Shown here one piece after another: positions 17,686 to 25,238 of a DNA stretch of 64,000 nucleotides. The translations under genes and the position numbers were made by a program. Positions within the stretch are counted from its first letter, which is position 1. Each line of letters opens with the position of its first letter. The notes under the pieces were generated by a model, which was not told the origin of the DNA, ran no database searches, and was given only the letters and a program-made list of their open reading frames with translations. Source of the stretch: an uncultured Blautia sp. (GTDB lineage Bacteria; Bacillota; Clostridia; Lachnospirales; Lachnospiraceae); assembly GCA_937893675.1 (NCBI GenBank), contig CALBGI010000035.1, forward strand, positions 61,910 to 125,909, read 5' to 3'.

Positions 17686-18393
17686 ATGATTCGGATTGCC
17701 ATTGTAGAAGACGAAGATGATTATGTCAGCCAGCTAACCGATTATCTCAAAAAATACGAAAAAACCATAGGAGAAGACTTAAATGTCACCATATACAGGG
17801 ACGGTGACGGTATCATCGAAAAATACAAGCCCCAGTATGATATCATCCTCATGGATATTCATATGAAGTTTGTGGACGGAATGACTGCCGCGGAGGAGAT
17901 CCGCAAAGTAGACTCCAAGGTTATCATTATTTTTATCACAAATATGACGCAATATGCCATTCGCGGCTACGAGGTAGACGCCCTTGACTATATTTTGAAA
18001 CCCGTGTCCTATTTTGCCTTCTGCGAGCGTCTTGGCCGGGCGATCTCCCGCCTCAAGCGCCGCAGCAGCAATTTTATCACACTCACGGTCAAAGGCGGTA
18101 TCCTGCGTCTGGACACTTCCGATATTTATTATGTAGAAAGCCAGGGACATAATCTGATCTACCATACCGGAAGCGGAGAACATATTTCCTCCGGCACCAT
18201 GAAATCCGCGGAAGAACAACTCACGGATTTTGGATTTTCCCGAGGAAACAAAAGTTACCTTATTAATCTGGAGCATGTGGAGGGTGTGCAGGACAAATGC
18301 GCCCAGGTAAAAGGCGACAGTCTGCAGCTGAGCCGCCCCCGCTACAACGCATTTATGCAGGATCTTGCAAAATACTGGGGGGAACAGAAATGA
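17686..18393 (+). CDS. LytTR-family response regulator
   Basis: A 235-residue regulator with a receiver domain (IVEDEDDY acidic pair; phospho-Asp in IILMDIHMKF; Lys in YILKPVSY) and a C-terminal LytTR DNA-binding domain (ITLTVKGGILRLDTSDIYYVESQGHNLIYH; FSRGNKSYLINLEHVEGV). It is translationally coupled to the following GHKL kinase (ATGA overlap), as in AgrA/AgrC-like pairs. It sits between two GH3 genes whose upstream regions share a LytTR-like direct repeat, so I infer that it controls both. AAAGGAGCAGCT precedes the ATG. Confidence 0.92.
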   Translation: MIRIAIVEDEDDYVSQLTDYLKKYEKTIGEDLNVTIYRDGDGIIEKYKPQYDIILMDIHMKFVDGMTAAEEIRKVDSKVIIIFITNMTQYAIRGYEVDALDYILKPVSYFAFCERLGRAISRLKRRSSNFITLTVKGGILRLDTSDIYYVESQGHNLIYHTGSGEHISSGTMKSAEEQLTDFGFSRGNKSYLINLEHVEGVQDKCAQVKGDSLQLSRPRYNAFMQDLAKYWGEQK

Positions 18394-19694
18394 CGGGCAT
18401 GGAAGTTTTGCCGGATATTCCCCGGCTTTATACCGCTCTTGCAGAATGGCTGGCCTGCCTGGTCTGCCTTCTGGAGGTTCGCCGCCGCATCACCGGCAAA
18501 AAATTCGCGTTGGCTGCCTTTGGCATTTTTGTAGTTCAGGCATCCTTCCTCACTCTGACTCCCGGACTCGAAAACCTCCTGTGGATTCTCTGCATGGCAG
18601 CCGCGATCGGGATGATGTATTTCTTTATTTATATCTGCGGAGAGCTTAAATGGCGGGATGCCGCCTATTATTGCATCCGTGCGTTTGTGCTGGCAGAGTT
18701 CGCCGCCTCTCTGGAATGGCAGATCCACTGTCATTTTCTCCGGCGGTACGGGCTTTTTCCTTTCTGGCTCGCTCTGCTTCTTCTGGCTCTCGTTTACAGC
18801 GCGATCTTCACCGTGTATGCAAAGCTTTATCACAAGGCGGACCACACGCCGCTGAACATCACCAACCGGGAGCTTTTGTCCTACACGATCATCGGACTGG
18901 CGATCTTCTTCATGAGCAACCTGGGCTTCGTTTCCACCGGAACCCTGTTCGGAGGAAGCTACGCAGCCGAAATTTACAATGTCCGCACGCTGGTGGACCT
19001 GGGCGGCGTGGCTGTCATGTACGCCTATCATGTGCAGCGCGTGGATCTGCGTATGCGCTATGAGCTGGAAAGCGTGCAGAGCATTCTCCACAACCAGCAT
19101 GTGCAGTACAAGCAGGCCCGTGAAGCCATGGATGTCATCAATTACAAATACCATGATCTGAAGCATCACATCATCGCTCTGCGCGCGGAGGAAAATCCGG
19201 AGAAGCGCAACCAGTATCTGGACCAGCTGGAAAATGAGCTGCAGGATTACGAATCCCAGAACAAAACCGGGAACAAGATCGTTGACGTCATGCTCACGAC
19301 CAAAAAGCTTTACTGCCAGAAGCACGGCATCACTCTGACCTGCGTGGTGGACGGCACCATGTTTGATTTTATGAAGGAAATGGATATTTCTTCTATCTTC
19401 GGAAACGCCCTGGACAACGCCATTGAATGTGAGCTGAAGATTTCGGACAAGGAGAAACGCCTCATTCATGTTTCCGCCTATTCCCAGAAAAATTTTCTCA
19501 TCATCCGCTTTGAGAACTATTTTGAGGGAGAGATCGACCTTGGTCAGGATCTTCCCGCCACCACAAAGAACGATTCTCGCTACCACGGCTACGGCCTGAA
19601 GAGTCTGCGCTACACCGTCCAAAAATACGGCGGCGCGGTGGATATCAGTACCCAGGATCACTGGTTCCTGCTCAAGATCGTCATTCCCGTTTAG
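18390..19694 (+). CDS. AgrC-like GHKL-domain sensor kinase
   Basis: A 434-residue membrane kinase. The first half has about six hydrophobic segments (for example FGIFVVQASFLTL, ILCMAAAIGMMYFFIYIC, FWLALLLLALVYSAIFTVYAKL, YTIIGLAIFFMSNLGFVS). A coiled linker leads to the H-box YKYHDLKHHIIALR, the N-box IFGNALDNAIECE and the G-box GYGLKSLRYTVQKYGG, the GHKL set typical of peptide- or sugar-responsive LytTR partners. The start was chosen at the ATG overlapping the regulator stop codon; a longer in-frame extension would overlap the regulator by about 100 bases. The ligand is unknown; cleavage products of the neighbouring glycosidases are possible. Confidence 0.88.
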   Translation: MTGMEVLPDIPRLYTALAEWLACLVCLLEVRRRITGKKFALAAFGIFVVQASFLTLTPGLENLLWILCMAAAIGMMYFFIYICGELKWRDAAYYCIRAFVLAEFAASLEWQIHCHFLRRYGLFPFWLALLLLALVYSAIFTVYAKLYHKADHTPLNITNRELLSYTIIGLAIFFMSNLGFVSTGTLFGGSYAAEIYNVRTLVDLGGVAVMYAYHVQRVDLRMRYELESVQSILHNQHVQYKQAREAMDVINYKYHDLKHHIIALRAEENPEKRNQYLDQLENELQDYESQNKTGNKIVDVMLTTKKLYCQKHGITLTCVVDGTMFDFMKEMDISSIFGNALDNAIECELKISDKEKRLIHVSAYSQKNFLIIRFENYFEGEIDLGQDLPATTKNDSRYHGYGLKSLRYTVQKYGGAVDISTQDHWFLLKIVIPV

Positions 19695-19745
19695 CCTTCC
19701 CGGTATTATTTTTCCAATATTGCCTTCTTATATCGCGGTTTTTTC

Positions 19746-19785
19746 ACCCGGATTTGTACGAACCATACAAACCCGGGTTTTTATT
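19746..19785 (+). terminator. Terminator after the LytTR/GHKL operon
   Basis: ACCCGGATTTGTA pairs with TACAAACCCGGGT (one mismatch), followed by TTTTATTTTCTC. Confidence 0.8.
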
Positions 19786-19792
19786 TTCTCTT

Positions 19793-19822
19793 CAATTCGT
19801 GCAAAAAAATAGCAATTTGTGC
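19793..19822 (+). promoter_or_regulatory. Candidate LytTR-type direct-repeat site, GH3 (808 aa) gene
   Basis: CAATTCGTGC (19793-19802) and CAATTTGTGC (19813-19822) are offset by 20 bases, with an AAAAAAATAG spacer. The site is nearly the same as the one upstream of the divergently placed GH3 gene. It ends 35 bases before a TATACT box at 19858-19863, a normal distance for an activator. Confidence 0.68.
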
Positions 19823-19910
19823 GAAAAGCCGCATGAACAGGCTGGTTTTGATAGAATTATACTCAAAGTAAAATGGCTCTGCTTATCGGAATAAAAAAGG
19901 AGGAAGTATC

Positions 19911-22337
19911 ATGAAACATCAGGATCTGATTTCTAAAATGACCCTGGAAGAAAAGGCTGCTCTTTTAAGCGGAAAGGACGTGTGGAATACCAGAGATTAT
20001 CCTCGCCTGAACATTCCATCCATCACCTGCTCTGACGGTCCCAGCGGTGTAAGGCGTCAGGCCGGCGCCGGAGACCATCTTGGACTGAACGCGTCCCTGC
20101 CGGCCACCTGTTTTCCCACCTCTGCCACCATTGCAAACAGCTGGGATGAGCAGCTGGGAGAGGAAGTTGGAAAAGCCCTCGGGGAAGAGGCTGCTTCCCA
20201 GGACGTAAACGTTCTTCTCGGACCTGGACTCAACATAAAAAGAAGCCCTCTGTGCGGCCGAAATTTTGAATATTTTTCCGAAGATCCCTATCACGCCGGA
20301 AAAATGGCTGCCGCTTACGTAAGAGGCATCCAAAGTCAGGGACTGTACGCATGTCCCAAGCATTTCGCGGTAAACAGCCAGGAGCTGCGCCGAATGTCCA
20401 TGAATTCTGTTCTGGACGAACGGACACTGCGGGAAATCTATCTCACAGGCTTTGAGATCGCTGTAAAAGAAGGAAATGCAAAATCCATCATGTCCAGCTA
20501 CAATGAAGTCAACGGTGTCTATGCCAACGAGAGTAAGCACCTCCTGCAGGAGATCCTCCGTGAGGAATGGGGCTTTGACGGCATCGTCATCACAGACTGG
20601 GGCGGCTCCAACGACCATGTAAAAGGCGTTGCCGCAGGTTCTGATCTGGAAATGCCCGCACCGGGCCTTGATTCCGCAAGACAGCTTCTGAAGGCAATCA
20701 ATGACGGGACTCTGAAAATGGAAGAGCTGGACAAAGCGGTGGACAATCTTCTGGATGCCGCCCTTACGCTCAGCGAGAACGCAAAACAAAAGCCGGACGG
20801 CTTTGACGCAAAAGCGCACCATGCACTCGCCCTCAGGGCAGCGCAGGAAAGCGCGGTTCTCCTGAAGAACACAGATCAGCTTCTGCCTCTTGCCCCCAAA
20901 ACCAAGGTGGCGCTCATCGGCGATTTTGCCTTTGAACCCCGCTATCAGGGCGCAGGCTCTTCCATGGTAAACGCGACCCAGATTGACTCCATGGAAAAGC
21001 TCATCCATGAATATGACCTGCAGGTGATCGGCGTCAACCGCGGCTATCAGAGAGACGGAAAAGAGGATTCCGCTCTGAAAAAAGCAGCTCTTGACCTGGC
21101 TTCCATGGCAGATGTGATCATTTACTGCTTTGGTCTCGATGAGATCAGCGAATCCGAGGGAATGGACCGGAACCATATGCGCCTTCCCCAGAACCAGATC
21201 GATCTCCTGGCCGCCATTGCACAGGTGAACCCCAATGTGGTGGGCGTGCTTTCCGCAGGCTCCTCCATTGAAATGCCCTGGCAGTACTGCTGCAAGGCAA
21301 TCCTCCACGGATATCTGTACGGACAGGCCGGCGCAGGCGCGATGCTGAACCTGCTCACCGGAAAAGCCAATCCTTCCGGCCGTCTGAACGAGACTTATCC
21401 ACTCCGCTATGAGGACACTCCTGCATTCCGCAATTTCCCAAGCCAGGAGCGAAACTCCGAATATCGGGAATCTCTCTATGTGGGCTACCGTTATTATGAC
21501 ACCGGAAAAATCCGCGTTCAGTATCCCTTTGGCTATGGCTTATCCTACACCTCCTTCGAATATTCGGATCTGAAGGTAGAAAACAAAGGCGTAACCTTTA
21601 CCCTGAAAAACACCGGCAAGTATGACGGCGCCGAAGTCGCACAGCTCTATGTAGCTTTGCCGAACGCCAAAGTATTCCGCCCGGAAAAAGAGCTGAAGGG
21701 ATTTTCCAAGGTTTTCCTGAAGGCAGGCGAGAGCAGAGAGATCCACATTCCCTTTGACGACAAAACCTTCCGTTACTGGAATGTATTGACGAACCGCTGG
21801 GAAATCGAAGGCGGCAGCTATCAGATTCTGATTGGCGCCTGCGTATCCGACATTCGTCTGAGCGGTACCTTACAGGTGGAGGGCACAACCAGCGAGTTCC
21901 CCTACCGCGCCGAAGAAATGCCCTCCTACTACAGCGGTCTTGTCCAGCAGGTGGGTGACGGCGAGTTTGAGAAGCTTCTCGGCTATTCCATCCCCAACGG
22001 AAAATGGGCCGGACTGCTCACAGAAAACGATGCCATCTGCCAGATGTATTATGCAAGAAGCGGCCTGGCAAGATTCATCTACCGCATTCTTACCAATATG
22101 AAAAAGAAGAGCGAAGAAAAAGGAAAGCCGGATTTAAATATCCTGTTCATCTACAACATGCCCTTCCGCGGAATCGCAAAAATGACAAACGGCATGGTCA
22201 GCATGGACATGGTCCACGGTATGGTGGACGCGGTAAACGGCCACATGCTGCGCGGCCTTGGAAAGATCATCAGGGGCTTTTTCGCCAATGCAAGAGCCAA
22301 CAAGGCTTACGAAAAAATGTTGGCAGACAAGCAGTAA
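19911..22337 (+). CDS. Intracellular GH3 beta-glucosidase
   Basis: An 808-residue GH3 enzyme in the usual order: barrel (CSDGPSGVRRQ, GRNFEYFSEDP, CPKHFAVNSQE, IMSSYNEVNGV, nucleophile in IVITDWGGS at Asp229), C-terminal domain (ESAVLLKNTDQLLPL, VIYCFGLDEISESEGMDR) and an Fn3-like domain (about 555-650). A further 140-residue extension (about 665-808) is known in clostridial members and has no assigned role. There is no signal peptide, so it should act on imported oligosaccharides. AAAAAGGAGGAAGTATC precedes the ATG. It carries the LytTR-like site upstream and is followed by a GtrA-like gene 39 bases later. Confidence 0.92.
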   Translation: MKHQDLISKMTLEEKAALLSGKDVWNTRDYPRLNIPSITCSDGPSGVRRQAGAGDHLGLNASLPATCFPTSATIANSWDEQLGEEVGKALGEEAASQDVNVLLGPGLNIKRSPLCGRNFEYFSEDPYHAGKMAAAYVRGIQSQGLYACPKHFAVNSQELRRMSMNSVLDERTLREIYLTGFEIAVKEGNAKSIMSSYNEVNGVYANESKHLLQEILREEWGFDGIVITDWGGSNDHVKGVAAGSDLEMPAPGLDSARQLLKAINDGTLKMEELDKAVDNLLDAALTLSENAKQKPDGFDAKAHHALALRAAQESAVLLKNTDQLLPLAPKTKVALIGDFAFEPRYQGAGSSMVNATQIDSMEKLIHEYDLQVIGVNRGYQRDGKEDSALKKAALDLASMADVIIYCFGLDEISESEGMDRNHMRLPQNQIDLLAAIAQVNPNVVGVLSAGSSIEMPWQYCCKAILHGYLYGQAGAGAMLNLLTGKANPSGRLNETYPLRYEDTPAFRNFPSQERNSEYRESLYVGYRYYDTGKIRVQYPFGYGLSYTSFEYSDLKVENKGVTFTLKNTGKYDGAEVAQLYVALPNAKVFRPEKELKGFSKVFLKAGESREIHIPFDDKTFRYWNVLTNRWEIEGGSYQILIGACVSDIRLSGTLQVEGTTSEFPYRAEEMPSYYSGLVQQVGDGEFEKLLGYSIPNGKWAGLLTENDAICQMYYARSGLARFIYRILTNMKKKSEEKGKPDLNILFIYNMPFRGIAKMTNGMVSMDMVHGMVDAVNGHMLRGLGKIIRGFFANARANKAYEKMLADKQ

Positions 22338-22376
22338 TATCCGACATTTACTACACATATTCAGGGAGGAAACAAA

Positions 22377-22985
22377 ATGGAAGCAATCAAAAAAGCATGG
22401 TTAAATATATGGAATCCTTTTGTCGAAAAGCATCCGAAGCTGGCAAAATGGATTTACCAGGTAGGTCTGTTCTTTATCATCAGCAACGGCGTGACCATTT
22501 TCCAGTATCTTGTATTTACCTTTTTGCCGGGAATCTTAGGCCCAGGCCTTGCGGCTACGGAATTCATGGTTCCCCAGGTAGATATGCACCTCTTCGGCGT
22601 AGATTTCACCTGGAGCCTGATCGGCACTCCCGTACACTATGACGCAGCGGGCGCTGTAGTCATCGGCGGCGGCCTCGGCTACACAATCAGCTACTGGCTT
22701 GGCACCTTCCTCGCACAGTGCATCAATTTTCCGCTGCAGAGAAACGTCACCTTCAAGAGCCACGGTAATCCCTTCTATCAGGCGATGTGGTACTTTATCG
22801 CATGGGTATTGATTTCTCTTACCTGCAACGGCTTCAACAACCTCTGGATGCCCATTGCTGCCGCACACGTTTCACCGGCAATTTACAATATTCTGGTAAC
22901 CGTTATCACAGGCGGTGTGTCCATGGTTATTTTCTTCTTTGTATTTAAGATCATTTTCCCGGAGGGGGAAGCAAAGAAAAACTAA
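22377..22985 (+). CDS. GtrA-like membrane protein
   Basis: A 202-residue protein with four hydrophobic segments and a GtrA-type core (LAQCINFPLQRNVTFKS, where N..LQR.(F/W)TF is typical). GtrA-like proteins are thought to flip or handle lipid-linked sugars for surface polysaccharide. Here it directly follows a GH3 gene (39-base gap with GGGAGGAAACAAA), a pairing whose meaning is unclear. The central loop (residues about 45-90) is longer than in the standard small GtrA. Confidence 0.65.
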   Translation: MEAIKKAWLNIWNPFVEKHPKLAKWIYQVGLFFIISNGVTIFQYLVFTFLPGILGPGLAATEFMVPQVDMHLFGVDFTWSLIGTPVHYDAAGAVVIGGGLGYTISYWLGTFLAQCINFPLQRNVTFKSHGNPFYQAMWYFIAWVLISLTCNGFNNLWMPIAAAHVSPAIYNILVTVITGGVSMVIFFFVFKIIFPEGEAKKN

Positions 22986-23003
22986 AAAATGCTGTGACTT
23001 AAC

Positions 23004-23106
23004 GCTCCGGTCGGTACCCTTGCCCATGTTTCCCGCAGGAAGCCATGCTTTGCACAAAGCTTCTCTGCCGGGAAAACATACGGCAAATCCGCCGGAGCTG
23101 TTTTTA
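23004..23106 (+). terminator. Large nested hairpin after the GtrA-like gene
   Basis: Outer arms GCTCCGG (23004-23010) and CCGGAGC (23092-23098) enclose an inner imperfect stem built from GTTTCCCGCAGGAAGC and GCTTCTCTGCCGGGAAAAC. A TGTTTTTATA tail follows. It is a terminator with an unusually long structured stem. Confidence 0.6.
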
Positions 23107-23143
23107 TAACCATTTTTCCAATCAGCACCTAAAGGAGGCTTTT

Positions 23144-24520
23144 ATGGGATTCAAAAAAATCATATTTCTTACAGCTGCGGCCGTATGTCTGCTTCTGGGG
23201 ACGGGTGCAGCGGCTCAGGCAGCAGATATTCCGGACATATCCATTCTGGTGCAGGGCTACGAGTGGGGCCCCGGCGTTCCCAAAATCATCCTGGAGCTAA
23301 GCCAGCCGGCGCAGGAGATCCACGGGGAGGAAATTACGGTCACAACTGCCGGAACGCCCCGCACAGTTCAGGATGTCTACCTCTGCGACGAAAACGGCGT
23401 GCGCACAGATGCCCCCTCCAGCTATGCGGCCGTTGAGCTTAAGACCACCGCGCAGGAGTCCGGTTCTCCCTTCACCTACAATAGGTCCGTTCGAATGAAC
23501 GAGTGGTCAGAAGCCTACGAGGTGACGGTCTCCTCGCCCTCTTTTACCATAGACGGCATGACAGCTCCACTTTCCCTCTCCCAGGACTGTATCGACGACC
23601 GCATTTGTCCGGATACGGAAAAATTCCAAACCCGCAGGGAATTCCGCGGGCTCTACGAAAATCCCGCCACCCATGGGCAGGAAGAACTGACGCTTCGCAC
23701 AGCTGCCTATGAACCGGAACAAATTTCCGGCGGCGAAAAAAATCCCTTGATCATCTGGCTGCACGGGCAGGGCGAAGGCGGGCGCGACGTGGATATCGCC
23801 CTTCTGGGAAATGAGGTCTGCGCGCTGGCCCGGGATGAGATTCAGTCTTATTTTACCGCCGGCAGCGAAACCGGAAGCTATGTCCTTGCCGTACAGTGTG
23901 AAACCTACTGGATGGATGAAGGGGACGGACAAAACGGAAGAGGCTATGGCGCTTCCCGCTATACCAGGATCCTCATGGACACCATTGCAGACTATGTCCG
24001 CTCAAACCCGGATATTGACACTAACCGCATTTATCTTGGCGGCTGCTCCAACGGCGGATACATGACTGTGCATATGCTGACCACCTATCCGGATTATTTT
24101 GCCGCAGGCTATCCTGTCTGCGAAGCCTACGCCTTTGACAGGGATTTCGGGAAGGACGCCCAAATTCTGAAGGACATTCCCCTCTGGTTCACCTTATCCG
24201 CAGACGATGCCGTGGTGGATCCCAAAGCCTATACCCTCCCCTCCTACCGTGCCCTCCTCCAGGCCGGAGCCGAAAACGCCTGGCTTTCTCTCTTCCGGAC
24301 CGTCAACGGTTCTGACAGCCCCGGTACCCGCTACTACGGCCATTTTTCCTGGATTTATGTGCTCAACAACCAGGTCACCGGCGTACAGGACCGGGAACGC
24401 ATTGCCGCCTCCACGGACAGCGAAACCTTTGGGGCCGTTCCCTCCAATACCGGCGGCGGTTCCCTTGCCGCCGGAGAGTACGATAATCTCTTTGCATGGC
24501 TGAATGCACAGAGCAAATAA
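23144..24520 (+). CDS. Secreted alpha/beta-hydrolase esterase with Ig-like N-terminal domain
   Basis: A 458-residue exported protein with a signal peptide (MGFKKIIFLTAAAVCLLLGT, cleavage near AQA-ADI). An N-terminal beta-rich domain (about 28-165) resembles the Ig-like module of bacterial esterases. The hydrolase domain shows the oxyanion segment IIWLHGQGEGG, the nucleophile elbow GGCSNGGYM (Ser302), a candidate acid in SADDAVVDP and a His in YGHFSW. Relatives are feruloyl or acetyl esterases that strip esters from plant polysaccharides, which fits the GH3 neighbours. The start at MGFKK was chosen for the AAAGGAGGCTTTT site; the frame extends upstream without support. It probably has its own promoter. 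Confidence 0.8.
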   Translation: MGFKKIIFLTAAAVCLLLGTGAAAQAADIPDISILVQGYEWGPGVPKIILELSQPAQEIHGEEITVTTAGTPRTVQDVYLCDENGVRTDAPSSYAAVELKTTAQESGSPFTYNRSVRMNEWSEAYEVTVSSPSFTIDGMTAPLSLSQDCIDDRICPDTEKFQTRREFRGLYENPATHGQEELTLRTAAYEPEQISGGEKNPLIIWLHGQGEGGRDVDIALLGNEVCALARDEIQSYFTAGSETGSYVLAVQCETYWMDEGDGQNGRGYGASRYTRILMDTIADYVRSNPDIDTNRIYLGGCSNGGYMTVHMLTTYPDYFAAGYPVCEAYAFDRDFGKDAQILKDIPLWFTLSADDAVVDPKAYTLPSYRALLQAGAENAWLSLFRTVNGSDSPGTRYYGHFSWIYVLNNQVTGVQDRERIAASTDSETFGAVPSNTGGGSLAAGEYDNLFAWLNAQSK

Positions 24521-24546
24521 AACCAACTCCCCCAAACAAAAGAAAA

Positions 24547-24598
24547 CGCCCTGTGGGACGAAGCCGGAAATTTCCGGCCAGCCCGCAGGGCGCCTTGT
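24547..24598. terminator. Bidirectional terminator between esterase and metallopeptidase genes
   Basis: CGCCCTGTGGG pairs with CCCGCAGGGCG, with an inner CCGGAAATTTCCGG stem; A and T runs lie on either side. The genes converge here. Confidence 0.8.
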
Positions 24599-25219
24599 TT
24601 ATTTTACATATTCTGACAGCAGGTTCTGAAACTCAGCCTCTGTCATTTTCCCTGTAGAGATCAGATAAAAATAATCATAGGCATTGGGAAGACAGGGAAG
24701 CTTCAAAAGCTCTTTTGCAAAGGCATGGGCCGCAATCTCCGAGCACCGGTTGATATGCCCGTACCGTTTCCACCCCAGAAAGTTTGTGAGAAGTACCGGC
24801 GGAAGCTTTTGAGCCACACTCTCTCCTTCTGCAAACTCCAGGTAATGAAAGAACTCATGCGCCAGGTGAATCTGCTCTGCCTGGACCGGCGTAATACCCG
24901 CGGATTCCCCAAAGCTGCTGTTTGCGGCAAGGCTCTCGATGGAGGAACGATAAAGCTCCACCTTTTTTTCTTTGCTGCTCATCACCGCCTGCCCCCGCAG
25001 CAGAACCCCCATGGTCTTTTTGGTCTCTTTGTAATACACAATTTCAATTCCATGGTCTTTATAAAGCTGATAAATGTCCTGTCCCGCATACTTTCCGGCA
25101 TACTCTCTGCCCATACGCAAAGATGCATCAATATATTCTGCTCTCTTGTTTTCCGGTATTTTGCCGTACAGCAGATCCTGCGACAGCTCACAGCCTGCAA
25201 GCACCTCATCTTCCAGCAT
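24599..25219 (-). CDS. ImmA/IrrE-like zinc metallopeptidase
   Basis: A 206-residue cytosolic protein with the gluzincin motif HEFFH (residues 121-125) inside IHLAHEFFHYLEF and a plausible third ligand in RCSEIAAHAFAKELL. ImmA/IrrE-type peptidases usually cleave a repressor; no XRE-type partner is adjacent. It starts 19 bases after the hydantoinase-like gene (GGGAGGGAAAAA before the ATG) and is last in that operon, so it may act on something in that pathway or may simply be a passenger. The catalytic call is firm at the motif level; the target is unknown. Confidence 0.7.
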   Translation of the reverse strand: MLEDEVLAGCELSQDLLYGKIPENKRAEYIDASLRMGREYAGKYAGQDIYQLYKDHGIEIVYYKETKKTMGVLLRGQAVMSSKEKKVELYRSSIESLAANSSFGESAGITPVQAEQIHLAHEFFHYLEFAEGESVAQKLPPVLLTNFLGWKRYGHINRCSEIAAHAFAKELLKLPCLPNAYDYFYLISTGKMTEAEFQNLLSEYVK

Positions 25220-25238
25220 TTTTTCCCTCCCGGCTCCT

